Notes under the pieces: model-generated
What the model saw: the letters and a program-made list of their open reading frames with translations, nothing else
Told to the model about the DNA's origin: nothing
Databases searched by the model: none
Shown here: piece by piece, positions 18,138-27,333 of the stretch
How the letters are laid out: each line of letters begins with the position of its first letter
How positions within the stretch are numbered: the stretch's first letter is position 1
DNA from: Nostoc parmelioides FACHB-3921
GTDB lineage: Bacteria; Cyanobacteriota; Cyanobacteriia; Cyanobacteriales; Nostocaceae
Assembly: GCF_014696625.1 (NCBI RefSeq)
Contig: NZ_JACJQL010000016.1
Coordinates: forward strand, 1-64,000
Reading direction: 5' to 3'
Length of the DNA stretch: 64,000 bases
Program-made: the position numbers and the translations under genes

Positions 18138-18711
18138 TTATCAGGCACAAGGGGAAAGCAACAGCAACCAGTATAGGCATTAATTATGTGACTGGAATTC
18201 GTACTAATTTGTTCATATGTCCACTAGAATACTGAAGTTCGTGAGCTTGAAGGGTTCTGAGCGCTGTTAGGAATAGCGGGGCGTTGAGCAGCTTGTTGAG
18301 TGTTGAGTAAATACGCAGTCAATCATCACTCTCACTAATTTCTTTACTCCTTGCCCCTCTATTACTCAGTCCCCATCTCTTACTCCCCAATTTCCAATTG
18401 CTTTTTCACCCATTCTGATGTGAACAGTTGATGATAGTTACTGGGACGAAAAAATTAACTAGACTCAATATTCTATCTCTGCTTATTTTGTATTTTTTTT
18501 GACAGAAATTTCATATAATTTATGTAATTTCCCTGTTGGCATAGGTTTTGTATAGGCTGAAATTTAGAGTCAGCGATCGCTTACCAAGGAAAATCGATTC
18601 TCATCATCATTATTTGTCAGTTTACTTCCATGAAATATGTATAAAGTTTTTCTCAGTAATATAGAGGAAAACTTGGGCAGTATATCTAAAAAAAATATAT
18701 TTTTTCCTTGT
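18138..18711. other. Upstream region of pstS
   Basis: About 570 bp separates the divergent bioY and pstS genes. It has no gene that I can support. The right part is very AT-rich and leads into the PHO box. Confidence 0.55.
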
Positions 18712-18741
18712 TTTAACCTTTCGTTAACCTTAATACCTATC
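18712..18741 (+). promoter_or_regulatory. PHO box in front of pstS
   Basis: Two good 8-bp repeats, TTTAACCT at 18712-18719 and GTTAACCT at 18723-18730, are followed by a weaker TACCTATC at 18734-18741, all with an 11-bp period. Cyanobacterial PHO boxes recognised by SphR/PhoB are PyTTAAPyPy(T/A) repeats with 3-bp spacers. The position, 54-83 bp before the pstS ATG, fits an activator site. Confidence 0.8.
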
Positions 18742-18794
18742 TATAAGGGGTAGCGTAGAAGCGCCCATCTGAAAATTTCCTCAAACAGACAGCG

Positions 18795-19976
18795 ATGCTC
18801 TCATATATCAAGAGAATTAAAAATAACCGCATTCCAGTATCAATTACCGTATTAACACTGGCGATGAGTTTAGCTGCTTGTGGTGGGCAGCAAGGCTCAG
18901 ACAACGCTGCAACTCAAGATGGTTCATCTGGTACAGCTAAAGATGCTACAGCTTCCAGCCCAGCAAAATTGGATCTTGGTGGCAATGTAACATTAACTGG
19001 AGCCGGTGCATCATTCCCTGCACCCTTATATCAAAGTTGGTTCACGGAATTAAACAAAAAGTACCCCAATTTACAAGTTAACTATCAGTCAGTAGGTAGC
19101 GGCGCTGGAGTTGAACAATTTATCCAAGGTACCGTAGATTTCGGTGCTAGTGACGTAGGCATGAAGGATGAAGAAATCCAGAAAGTACCACAAGACAAAG
19201 GTACTTTATTACTCCCAATGACTGCTGGTAGTATTGTCTTGGCTTATAATCTCCCTGATGTCGCAGAATTGAAGCTACCTAGAGCAGTTTACACAGACAT
19301 TTTGCTAGGTAATATTAAAACTTGGAACGACAAAAAAATCGCTGATGCCAACCCTGGTGTAAATCTTCCTAATCAGCCAATTACAGTTGTATATCGTTCC
19401 GATGGTAGTGGAACCACAGGCGTATTTACTAAACACCTCAGTGCCATCAGTCCAGATTGGAAAAGTAAAGTAGGCGATGGTAAAACCGTTAATTGGCCTG
19501 TGGGTGTTGGTGCGAAGGGAAATGAAGGTGTAACAGCTCAAGTCCAACAAACTCAAGGTTCTATTGGTTACATAGAATACGGCTACGCCAAACAAAACGG
19601 ACTCAAGTTTGCTGCATTGGAAAATAAAGGTGGTAAATTTGTGATACCCACAGAAGAATCAGCATCTAAAACTTTAGAAGCTGTCACCTTACCAGCAGAC
19701 CTCAGAGCTTTTATTGCAGACCCAGAAGGTGCAGAATCTTATCCTATAGTCACCTACACTTGGATTATGACTTATAAAAAGTATGCTGATCCAGTGAAAG
19801 CGAAAGCAATGGAAGCCGCAATTGAGTATGGCTTAACAGAAGGGCAAAAAGTCGCCGCAGAACTAGGATATGTTCCCCTACCTCAAAATGTGGTGGCAAA
19901 GGTAGCGGCTGTGGCTGATCAAATTAGTCCAGACTATAAAATTGCAGTAAGTGGCAACACTAGCGCTAGCAAGTAA
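18795..19976 (+). CDS. pstS: Phosphate ABC transporter substrate-binding lipoprotein PstS
   Basis: The 393-residue protein binds phosphate outside the inner membrane for the Pst transporter. It has a lipoprotein signal with lipobox LAAC (C29), a Gly/Ser/Thr-rich linker, and the phosphate-binding motifs TGAGASFPAPLY, GSGAGVEQF and RSDGSGTTGVF. It is the first gene of pstS-pstC-pstA-pstB, all on the same strand with short gaps, and a PHO box lies upstream, so induction by phosphate starvation is expected. Confidence 0.96.
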   Translation: MLSYIKRIKNNRIPVSITVLTLAMSLAACGGQQGSDNAATQDGSSGTAKDATASSPAKLDLGGNVTLTGAGASFPAPLYQSWFTELNKKYPNLQVNYQSVGSGAGVEQFIQGTVDFGASDVGMKDEEIQKVPQDKGTLLLPMTAGSIVLAYNLPDVAELKLPRAVYTDILLGNIKTWNDKKIADANPGVNLPNQPITVVYRSDGSGTTGVFTKHLSAISPDWKSKVGDGKTVNWPVGVGAKGNEGVTAQVQQTQGSIGYIEYGYAKQNGLKFAALENKGGKFVIPTEESASKTLEAVTLPADLRAFIADPEGAESYPIVTYTWIMTYKKYADPVKAKAMEAAIEYGLTEGQKVAAELGYVPLPQNVVAKVAAVADQISPDYKIAVSGNTSASK

Positions 19977-20120
19977 TCAATTTTTGAATTGATTGACTCC
20001 GCACAAGCTTAATGTTGATTGGTTTATGTGGCTGGTTTTGAGTTTTTAGTACAGCCACAAGTTAATAAATCTGCTTGCTTCTCACATTTTCCTCTGATTT
20101 AATCTTGAAAGTCAGTATTC

Positions 20121-21071
20121 ATGGCTACAAACTCTGAAAATCTGCCATCAGCTATTAAAAGTCGCTCTGAAGCAGACAGATCCCTAGATCGAGGCTTTAT
20201 CTGGTTGACGCGGATTTTTGCTTTGGCGATCGCTGGTACTCTGTTATGGATAGCTCTACAAGTCACTATTGCTGCTTGGCCAGCTATCAAGGAATTCGGT
20301 ATTGGCTTTTTAGCCAAAAGTATTTGGAACCCGGTTAATAACGATTATGGGGTATTACCCCAAGTTTACGGAACAATCATTAGTTCCTTTATCGGTTTAT
20401 TGATAGCTGTACCGATAGGAGTCGGAACAGCTGTTTTATTAAGTGAAGATTTTCTACCAGTCAAAGTACGTACTGTGCTAGTGTTCTTGGTGGAGTTGCT
20501 AGCAGCTATTCCCAGTGTCGTTTATGGAGTCTGGGGTATATTTGTATTAGTACCTATCACAACTAATATAGGCAGATGGCTCCATAGTTCTTTGGGTTGG
20601 TTGCCCTTGTTTAGCACCCCTCCCACAGGCCCAGGAATGTTACCTGCGGGAGTAATTCTGGCAATTATGACTTTGCCAATTATTACGGCTATCTCCCGTG
20701 ATGCCTTAATTTCTGTACCTCCAAGTTTACGCCAAGCATCATTAGGATTAGGCGCGACACGCTGGGAAACCATCTTTCAAATTTTGATTCCATCGGCTTT
20801 TTCTGGCATTGTTAGTGCTGTCATGCTAGCTCTAGGACGGGCGATGGGAGAAACAATGGCTGTCACCATGCTGATTGGTAACTCCAACAATATCAGCGCC
20901 TCATTATTAGCACCAGCCAATACAATTTCTTCTCTACTGGCAAACCAATTCTCAGAAGCAAGTGGCTTGCAAGTGGCGGCTTTGATGTATGCTGCTTTAG
21001 TTTTATTTGTTTTGACTTTAGTAGTTAATATCTTGGCCGAATTTATAGTCCTCCGAGTCAAGCGAATTTAG
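20121..21071 (+). CDS. pstC: Phosphate ABC transporter permease PstC
   Basis: The 316-residue inner-membrane subunit has six predicted helices and the coupling loop SLRQASLGLGATRWETIFQI. The GRAMGETMAVTMLIGN stretch is diagnostic for PstC. It pairs with PstA to form the phosphate channel. It lies 144 bp downstream of pstS and 20 bp before pstA. Confidence 0.96.
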   Translation: MATNSENLPSAIKSRSEADRSLDRGFIWLTRIFALAIAGTLLWIALQVTIAAWPAIKEFGIGFLAKSIWNPVNNDYGVLPQVYGTIISSFIGLLIAVPIGVGTAVLLSEDFLPVKVRTVLVFLVELLAAIPSVVYGVWGIFVLVPITTNIGRWLHSSLGWLPLFSTPPTGPGMLPAGVILAIMTLPIITAISRDALISVPPSLRQASLGLGATRWETIFQILIPSAFSGIVSAVMLALGRAMGETMAVTMLIGNSNNISASLLAPANTISSLLANQFSEASGLQVAALMYAALVLFVLTLVVNILAEFIVLRVKRI

Positions 21072-21091
21072 CTTAGTGGTGAGTTGAATTT

Positions 21092-21973
21092 ATGAATGCT
21101 GATTTTCCTGAAAGGAGTTTAACTCGCGCCCCCATGTCTGGACGGACGCTGTTTAATACGATGATGACAGGAGTAGCATTCCTGTGTGGAGCATTAGCTC
21201 TTTTGCCGCTATTGGCAGTACTATCTTATGTCGTCATTCAAGGTTTTAGCAGCTTAAGTTTAAGTATATTTACTGAATTACCACCCGCGCCTCTAAGACA
21301 GGGAGGAGGTTTTGGTAATGCCATTTTGGGTACACTATTAATGGTAGGGATTGGTGCATTAATTAGTATCCCATTAGGTGTAATAGCGGCAATTTATTTA
21401 ACAGAGTTTAGCTCTGGTAAACTAGCTAGATGGATCAGGTTTGCTACTAATGTCCTGAGTGGAGTTCCTTCTATTATTGCTGGTGTATTTGCTTATGGGA
21501 TTGTAGTTCTGACATTGGTAAAGCTGAATCTAGGTTCTTATTCAGCTATCGGCGGGGGATTTGCATTAGCAATCTTAATGCTGCCAATTATTGTGAGAAC
21601 TACTGATGAAGCTTTACAGCTAGTTTCGCAAGATTTGCGCCAAGCATCTGTAGGTTTAGGAGCTACCAATTTTCAAACAGTAACACAAGTTGTCTTGCCA
21701 GCTGCCTTACCGGCAATTGTCACAGGATCAACATTAGCGATCGCCCGTGCTGCTGGAGAAACTGCACCTTTATTGTTTACTGCCTTATTTTCACCGTTCT
21801 GGCCTAATAGCTTATTTAAACCCACAGCTTCCCTGGCTGTTTTGGTTTACAACTTTGCCATTTCTCCGTTTAAAAATTGGCAGTCACTAGCCTGGGCTGC
21901 ATCCTTGATTTTGGTGTTGATGGTTCTCATCACCAGCATCATTGCTCGCTGGGCAACTCGTCAAAAAGCTTAG
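21092..21973 (+). CDS. pstA: Phosphate ABC transporter permease PstA
   Basis: The 293-residue second permease half has six helices, the coupling loop DLRQASVGLGATNFQT and the family-typical ARAAGETAPLLFTALF. It starts 20 bp after pstC and lies 65 bp before pstB, fitting one operon. Confidence 0.96.
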   Translation: MNADFPERSLTRAPMSGRTLFNTMMTGVAFLCGALALLPLLAVLSYVVIQGFSSLSLSIFTELPPAPLRQGGGFGNAILGTLLMVGIGALISIPLGVIAAIYLTEFSSGKLARWIRFATNVLSGVPSIIAGVFAYGIVVLTLVKLNLGSYSAIGGGFALAILMLPIIVRTTDEALQLVSQDLRQASVGLGATNFQTVTQVVLPAALPAIVTGSTLAIARAAGETAPLLFTALFSPFWPNSLFKPTASLAVLVYNFAISPFKNWQSLAWAASLILVLMVLITSIIARWATRQKA

Positions 21974-22038
21974 GAAGTAATCTCTCAACAGCTTAATCAA
22001 CGTTATCTGCCATCCTTAACACTTACACTAGACCATTT

Positions 22039-22845
22039 ATGGCTACAAATACTAGCACCCTCAATAGCACAGAAACCGTCCTGAAGACCGAAAATCTTAA
22101 TGTCTACTATGGCAAATTTCTAGCCTTACAAAACATTTGGCTAGATATTCCCAAAAATAAAGTGACAGCCTTTATCGGCCCTTCTGGTTGTGGTAAAAGT
22201 ACTTTGTTGCGTTGCTACAACCGTCTCAACGACCTGATTGAATCATTCCGGGCTGAAGGTAAAGTCTTTTATTACGGGAAAAACTTGTATGCACAAGATA
22301 TTGATCCTGTAGAAGTGCGTCGCCGGATCGGGATGGTATTTCAAAGACCAAACCCGTTCTCTAAATCAATTTATGACAATATTGCTTACGGAGCCAAAAT
22401 TAATGGTTTCAAGGGTAATATGGACGAATTGGTAGAACGAAGCCTGCGCCAAGCAGCGTTGTGGGATGAGGTCAAAGATAAACTACGCCAAAGTGGTTTG
22501 TCTTTATCTGGTGGACAACAACAAAGATTATGTATTGCGCGAGCGATCGCCGTTCAACCAGAGATTATCCTGATGGATGAACCTTGCTCTGCGTTAGATC
22601 CCATCTCTACCTTACGTGTAGAAGAACTGATTCACGAACTGAAAGAGCAATACACTATTGTTATCGTCACTCACAATATGCAGCAAGCTGCCCGTGTCTC
22701 CGACATGACAGCGTTTTTCAACGTCCGGCCTACAGAAACAGGCGGTCGTATTGGCTACTTGGTAGAATACGATGCCACAGAATCAATTTTCAATAATCCT
22801 AAGCAAGAAGATACCAGAGACTACGTTAGCGGCAGATTCGGTTAG
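22039..22845 (+). CDS. pstB: Phosphate ABC transporter ATPase PstB
   Basis: The 268-residue cytoplasmic ATPase energises PstSCA. Walker A is GPSGCGKST, the signature is [16 protein letters not shown], and Walker B with its glutamate is [13 protein letters not shown]. The [12 protein letters not shown] motif identifies it as PstB rather than another ABC ATPase. It is the last gene of the operon and is followed by a terminator. Confidence 0.97.
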
Positions 22846-22870
22846 ATAACGCTAATAACTTCATCTCTAG

Positions 22871-22908
22871 AATTAGGTATGCGCGGCATTCCTAATTTTA
22901 TTTTTTTT
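22871..22908 (+). terminator. Terminator of the pst operon
   Basis: AATTAGGTATGC pairs with GCATTCCTAATT (one mismatch in 12) around a GCG loop, and is followed by TTATTTTTTTT. Confidence 0.88.
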
Positions 22909-22982
22909 GAGGGGTAGAAGAAGGAAATAGTTATACCAATTCAAAATTCAAAATTAAGACAGGACAAGGGTTTGGGGCTGTA

Positions 22983-23066
22983 TAAGCTATTCTGCTTTTA
23001 AATTGCATAATCAATTGTGAGGGCTGTTGACCATTAACAGTTAACAGTCAACAGTCAACAGTCAAC
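22983..23066. repeat. Foldback repeat, partial copy, plus GTCAACA heptamers
   Basis: TAAGCTATTCTGCTTTTAAA and TTGTGAGGGCTGTTGAC match the left half of the 17395 element. The right part is replaced by GTTAACAGTCAACAGTCAAC heptamers. Confidence 0.75.
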
Positions 23067-23068
23067 GG

Positions 23069-24382
23069 CTATAGATTAACTTTCCAACTGCTTAAATCTG
23101 CTAAGGAGCGATCGCGGTAACGTCCATAGCGTTCTGGTTTACTTTTGATTTTTACACCCAAATCTGGCAGAATGCCAAAATTAGGGGGCATTGGTTGGAA
23201 GTGTTTAGGCGAGGCGGAACTGATAAATTCTAATAATGCGCCTAACATTGTCGTCGGTGGTAACGCCAAAGGTTCTTTACCCAAAGCCAACCTGGCAGCG
23301 TTAGTTCCCGCTAACCAACCACCTGCGGCTGCTGCTGTATAACCTTCTGTACCAATTAATTGTCCAGCCGCTAATAATGTGAGACGTTGTTTAAATTGTA
23401 GGGTAGGTAGCATTAACTGGGGTGCATTGATAAATGTGTTGCGGTGCATAACTCCCAACCGCACGAATTCTGCCTTTTCCAAACCGGGGATCATTTGAAA
23501 TACGCGTTTTTGTTCACCCCAACGCAGATTAGTTTGGAATCCTACCATATTCCACAATTGACCGGCTTTATCTTCTTGTCGCAACTGCACCACCGCATAG
23601 GGACGTTCCCCAGTCCGACTGTCAGATAAGCCCACTGGTTTTACGGGGCCATAGCGCATGGTATCTTCTCCTCGTTGCGCTAACTCTTCAATGGGGAGAC
23701 AGGCTTCAAAAAATTTGGCTGTTTCTCGTTCAAAGTCTTTGAGTTCTGTTTGTTCGGCTTTGCAGAGTTCTTCCCGAAACCGCAGATACTGTTCCTTATT
23801 CATGGGACAGTTGAGATAAGCGGCTTCACCTTTGTCATAGCGAGAAGCCATAAAGGCAATATCGCGGTTAATGGAATCGCCGACAATGATGGGACTAGCC
23901 GCATCAAAAAAGCTCATGTATTCCATCCCCGTGAAGCGGTGCAAATCTGCCGCCAAGTCGGGACTAGTCAATGGCCCGGTAGCTAACACCACAATGCCTT
24001 CAGGAATGGCGGGGACTTCACCACGGCGAAATTCCACTAGGGGATGGTTAGCAAGAGTTTGAGTTAAATCTTGACCAAATTGACCCCGATCTACTGCCAG
24101 TGCGCCACCTGCGGGTACTGCGTGTTCATCTGCTTTGGCAATGACCACAGAACCTAGTTGGCGTAATTCTTCGTGTAGTAATCCCGCCGCGCGATCGCTT
24201 GCCATTGCCCCAAAGGAGTTACTACATACCAACTCTGCCAAATGTTCTGTATGATGAGCGGGGCTGAAGCGTTTGGGACGCATTTCGTGTAAAATTACTG
24301 GCACTCCAGCCTGGGCGATTTGCCATGCTGCCTCTGTCCCAGCTAGTCCACCTCCAATGACTTGTATCGGTTGTTGATCCAT
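23069..24382 (-). CDS. trmFO: tRNA (uracil-5-)-methyltransferase, folate/FAD-dependent
   Basis: The 437-residue flavoprotein methylates U54 in the T loop of tRNA using methylenetetrahydrofolate. The FAD-binding [11 protein letters not shown] is at the N-terminus. The [10 protein letters not shown] and [19 protein letters not shown] segments are highly conserved in TrmFO (formerly Gid). Full length. It is convergent with the pst operon and separated from it by repeats. Confidence 0.96.
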   Translation of the reverse strand: MDQQPIQVIGGGLAGTEAAWQIAQAGVPVILHEMRPKRFSPAHHTEHLAELVCSNSFGAMASDRAAGLLHEELRQLGSVVIAKADEHAVPAGGALAVDRGQFGQDLTQTLANHPLVEFRRGEVPAIPEGIVVLATGPLTSPDLAADLHRFTGMEYMSFFDAASPIIVGDSINRDIAFMASRYDKGEAAYLNCPMNKEQYLRFREELCKAEQTELKDFERETAKFFEACLPIEELAQRGEDTMRYGPVKPVGLSDSRTGERPYAVVQLRQEDKAGQLWNMVGFQTNLRWGEQKRVFQMIPGLEKAEFVRLGVMHRNTFINAPQLMLPTLQFKQRLTLLAAGQLIGTEGYTAAAAGGWLAGTNAARLALGKEPLALPPTTMLGALLEFISSASPKHFQPMPPNFGILPDLGVKIKSKPERYGRYRDRSLADLSSWKVNL

Positions 24383-24466
24383 AATTCAATACCCAATTTT
24401 ACCCAGTTGTAGTTTGCTGGGAGTGCATATCACCAATATAGATGATACTGTTTGTCAGTCGGGCTT

Positions 24467-24980
24467 TTATAGTAGATTTAGGGCTGACCACTGCTTGATA
24501 AAGTCTTTTCCTTTTTGCTGTCCATATTCATAGACAGCAGCTAAACCTTGTTTTGTCGAATCTGTAAAATTGACTCCCAATTCTTTCGGATCTACATCTG
24601 GGCGAATAAGGGACTTCCAACTAAAAAAATATACAATCGCTTTGGTAAGCAGGGGAGGCAGGGGGAGCAGGGGAAGCAGGGGAGGAATAATACAATGATC
24701 ATATTTGCTCTGACCCATTGAATAATTTATTTTCTGGAAGTCCCTAATGTGGATTTTCACTCCTTTGTAAATCTCAGGAATTGCCTCTATTTGAAACATA
24801 TCTCGATAGAGTATACCTGGTTCGTTAGCGATCGCAATCACTTCCTGATATCCAAGCCGCAGCATAAGCGTTAGCGCAAATCCCTGCTAATTCCAAACCA
24901 CTCAACACACCATGCGCGAATACACCTTTAAAGCTACCTGATGCACAGGCGATCGCTAAAGGCTTATTATTTATCTTCAT
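24467..24980 (-). pseudogene. Patatin-like phospholipase gene, decayed
   Basis: The start MKINNKPLAIACASGSFKG at 24980 has the glycine-rich oxyanion loop of patatin-like lipid hydrolases and overlaps the GST stop codon, a normal operon arrangement. After about 37 residues the frame is lost. The next frame resumes with GYQEVIAIANEPGILYRDMF and ends with IRPDVDPKELGVNFTDS, recognisable as the C-terminal part of the family. The middle, including the GxSxG serine and the catalytic aspartate, is deleted. A 135-bp repeat element has also inserted in the C-terminal part without breaking the frame. No active enzyme can be made. Confidence 0.8.
24610..24744. mobile_element. 135-bp MITE-like element with TAA target duplication
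   Basis: Terminal inverted repeats GGGACTTCCA (24610-24619) and TGGAAGTCCC (24735-24744) are perfect over 10 bp and flanked by TAA on both sides (24607-24609 and 24745-24747). Removing the element plus one TAA restores a continuous IHIIRPDVDP reading on the minus strand. The interior holds GGGGAGCAGGGGAAGCAGG repeats and has no gene. Its 135+3 bp keep the host frame open. Confidence 0.85.
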
Positions 24981-25641
24981 TGGCTTTATGTTCTTGTTTT
25001 CGCTGGCGTTGACGTAGCTTGAGAAAAACACGCTTAAATTTTTCAAAATCTTCTACACTAAGTTCTGTCTGTTGCCACGATTTCCGTGTCATTAAACGCT
25101 CAAACCAATCTTGCAAATTGGGGTAGTTACTAAAACTAATCCCTAATTTTGGCAACAAAGATAAATCGGTTCCAGCCACAATATCAGCTAAAGTCAACTG
25201 TTCTCCACCATAATAAGATTCGTTCCCTAAAGATTCTGATAAAAATGCTAAGACTTTATTTATATGCTCATAGGCCTGCAAGAATTTTGACGAATTTTTA
25301 TCCTCAAAAATCAAGGAAATCATTTTTGGTAATAGTTCATTTGTTGCCACCATTTGTACCATTCTGACTGTTGCTAAAGATTCAGCTTTTTTCGGTAACA
25401 GTGCAGGTGTAGGATATTTAGCTTCCAAATAGTCCATGATTGCTAAAGATTCTATTACCCGAAAACCATTATCTAATATGACTGGAATATGATGAAATGG
25501 GTTGATTTCTAAAAATTCAGGTTGCAATTGATCGCCATCTAAGCTCATGAGTATTGGCTCAAATGTAATTTCTTTTTCTAGTAAGGTACGCCATACACGA
25601 CGAGCCATAGGTGAGCGATGATTGTAGTAGAATTTGAGCAT
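24967..25641 (-). CDS. Glutathione S-transferase family protein
   Basis: The 224-residue cytosolic protein has the thioredoxin-like N-terminal domain (MLKFYYNHRSPMARRVWRTL), with a candidate catalytic serine in SPMARR. The helical C-terminal GST domain begins near residue 85 and carries the ADIVAGTD N-capping motif. The usual cis-proline is seen in HIPVILD. It is likely to conjugate glutathione to electrophiles. A GACCGATAGGTT operator-like site lies 29 bp upstream of its ATG, matching two others in front of the tetR and thioesterase genes. Confidence 0.88.
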   Translation of the reverse strand: MLKFYYNHRSPMARRVWRTLLEKEITFEPILMSLDGDQLQPEFLEINPFHHIPVILDNGFRVIESLAIMDYLEAKYPTPALLPKKAESLATVRMVQMVATNELLPKMISLIFEDKNSSKFLQAYEHINKVLAFLSESLGNESYYGGEQLTLADIVAGTDLSLLPKLGISFSNYPNLQDWFERLMTRKSWQQTELSVEDFEKFKRVFLKLRQRQRKQEHKANEDK

Positions 25642-25669
25642 ACGCTTTTATTCCTCAAAAAATAAAAAA

Positions 25670-25681
25670 GACCGATAGGTT
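25670..25681. promoter_or_regulatory. TetR operator-like site before the GST gene
   Basis: GACCGATAGGTT matches the pattern GACC-N4-GGTY seen at two other places in this gene group. It sits 29 bp upstream of the GST start. Confidence 0.6.
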
Positions 25682-25701
25682 TGTAATAAAACAAAAAATT
25701 T

Positions 25702-26151
25702 TTAAAAATTTTGTTCATTATTTAACTTAGTAATATTTAAATATTTTTGCTGTAATTCATCTGGGATTCTAACTGGACGACCATTTTGTAAATTCACAAA
25801 AGCACCCTTCTGTGTAGCAACTGCTGCTAGTTGATTATTTGATAAAATCTCTGCTTGCACTGTCCATTTTAATCGTCCCAAATTACTTGCCCATAAGCGT
25901 CCAATTACTTGATCGATTAACTTAATGGGACGTTTATATTCAATTTCTGTCCCAGCAAGTATAGGTACATATCCTTGCTCAATTTGTTGATGAATTGGAA
26001 AATGTTCTTCTAGAAACTTTAAACGTAAATCTTCTAGCCACTTAATATACACAATGTTGCTGACAATTCCGGCAAAGTCAATTTCATAAGTTCTTACAGG
26101 TATTTGCAAAGTTACTTCTAATGCCCTGTGTGAGTTATTTACTGTTAGCAT
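25702..26151 (-). CDS. Acyl-CoA thioesterase, 4HBT (hot-dog) family
   Basis: The 149-residue protein matches the YbgC/4-hydroxybenzoyl-CoA thioesterase family. The active-site segment YEIDFAGIVSNIVYIKWLED is the family's DxxGxVxNxxYxxxxE pattern with the usual aspartate in place (IDFAG). It probably hydrolyses a small acyl-CoA. It lies in the TetR-linked gene row and has its own operator-like site 22-33 bp upstream. Confidence 0.88.
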   Translation of the reverse strand: MLTVNNSHRALEVTLQIPVRTYEIDFAGIVSNIVYIKWLEDLRLKFLEEHFPIHQQIEQGYVPILAGTEIEYKRPIKLIDQVIGRLWASNLGRLKWTVQAEILSNNQLAAVATQKGAFVNLQNGRPVRIPDELQQKYLNITKLNNEQNF

Positions 26152-26172
26152 AGTTACACCTGATTTAATTAA

Positions 26173-26184
26173 GACCTTTCGGTC
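26173..26184. promoter_or_regulatory. TetR operator-like site before the thioesterase gene
   Basis: GACCTTTCGGTC (GACCGAAAGGTC on the gene strand) is a GACC-N4-GGTC inverted repeat located 22 bp upstream of the thioesterase ATG. Confidence 0.7.
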
Positions 26185-26236
26185 GGTTATTTTACAAAAA
26201 ATAAACTATCCTTGAAGATAGATTATTAACAAAACT

Positions 26237-26626
26237 TCAAACTTCCACTTTGTAGCTCAGATTTAGCTCATCTCCAGGCACGCCCCTAATACCCCAATTG
26301 TGTTTGGGAGTTTCAAAAAGTGTAATTTCGATATCATAAACTGAAATTTGCAATTGCTCGTTAATTTTTTTAAAAATATCTTTCAGTAGCTGCTTTTTAG
26401 TCTCTACTGAACGCCCCTCAAACATAATAATTTCAATAATTAGATAATTTTCTGTTCTATCAGATGGGTAGTAGAAATCTAATTTATCCAAGGGGAAGAA
26501 GCGATGAAATCTCTTCTCAGGACTAATCTGTAAAACTTCAATTAAAGAGGTATGGAGAATATTTGATAGCTCTGCTTTAATTGGGTTGAGTTTTTCTGAT
26601 AAACCATAAACTTTAATTTGTACCAT
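26237..26626 (-). CDS. Tautomerase-superfamily protein lacking Pro1
   Basis: The 129-residue protein resembles the tautomerase_2 group: a beta-alpha-beta fold with the IIEIIMFEGRSVETKKQLLKDI stretch (residues about 63-84) and a C-terminal NWGIRGVPGDEL. Members normally expose an N-terminal proline (after Met removal) as catalytic base, but here the start is MVQIKVYG. It overlaps the tetR gene by 14 bp, so the two are translationally coupled. It could be a non-canonical tautomerase or a binding protein; catalysis by Pro1 is excluded by the sequence. Confidence 0.75.
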   Translation of the reverse strand: MVQIKVYGLSEKLNPIKAELSNILHTSLIEVLQISPEKRFHRFFPLDKLDFYYPSDRTENYLIIEIIMFEGRSVETKKQLLKDIFKKINEQLQISVYDIEITLFETPKHNWGIRGVPGDELNLSYKVEV

Positions 26627-27218
26627 GAATTTTTAGGATATTTTCTGTGTAATGATTCAGATGATTCACTGCCCTTTGCATATAAATAGTATCGTCATAA
26701 AGCTGGCTCATCATAATTGCACCTTCTAAAGTTGCAACTATGATAGTGGCAATTTCCTCAGCATTGATATGAGGCTGAATTTCTCCTCTCTCAATTCCCG
26801 TTTGAATGATTCGCCGAATCATATTCAGCCAAGAGTTCATCGCTTGTTGAGTGCGTTCCCGTAACGCTGGATGTGCATTATCACTTTCCACAGCTGTGTT
26901 TAGTAACGGACATCCTCCGGGGATGGGTGGATTTTCTGCAAAACTACTAAAGACTGCAATTAGTGCTTGTACACGTTCTATGGCATGACGTTTACTACGT
27001 AATGCAATTCTATAGTGTTTGCTGATAGAGGCGATCGCATAATCGAAAGCCTGTAGTGCTAATTCGTCTTTGCTTTGGAAGTGATTGTAAATTCCTCCTT
27101 TTTGCAATCCCGTTACACGCATGATGTCAGAAATAGACGAACCAGCGTATCCCTGTTGGTTAAACAGTTCCGCCGCTTGTTGGAGAATTCGGGTTTTTGT
27201 TTCTTCGCCTTTAGACAT
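26613..27218 (-). CDS. TetR/AcrR-family transcriptional regulator
   Basis: The 201-residue protein has an N-terminal TetR HTH (RILQQAAELFNQQGYAGSSI, then SKDELALQAFDY) and a helical ligand domain. A conserved-looking PGGCPLLNTAVE segment near residue 102 carries a single cysteine, in a position that in some electrophile-sensing TetR proteins (NemR type) is reactive. This is inference. A perfect palindrome GACCACTTGGTC lies 10 bp upstream of its start, and related sites precede two downstream genes, so it likely represses itself and the whole row. Confidence 0.88.
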   Translation of the reverse strand: MSKGEETKTRILQQAAELFNQQGYAGSSISDIMRVTGLQKGGIYNHFQSKDELALQAFDYAIASISKHYRIALRSKRHAIERVQALIAVFSSFAENPPIPGGCPLLNTAVESDNAHPALRERTQQAMNSWLNMIRRIIQTGIERGEIQPHINAEEIATIIVATLEGAIMMSQLYDDTIYMQRAVNHLNHYTENILKIHGTN

Positions 27219-27227
27219 CTATTTACC

Positions 27228-27239
27228 GACCACTTGGTC
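27228..27239. promoter_or_regulatory. TetR operator palindrome before tetR gene
   Basis: GACCACTTGGTC is an inverted repeat with arms GACCA/TGGTC, located 10 bp upstream of the regulator's start codon. It fits autoregulation. Confidence 0.75.
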
Positions 27240-27333
27240 TGATTGAGAATAACACATTAACTATTGGGGAGTCTAGGGATTGGTAATGGGTAATTTCTTT
27301 TCGCCCTGCTTACCACTCCCCACCCCCGAATTT

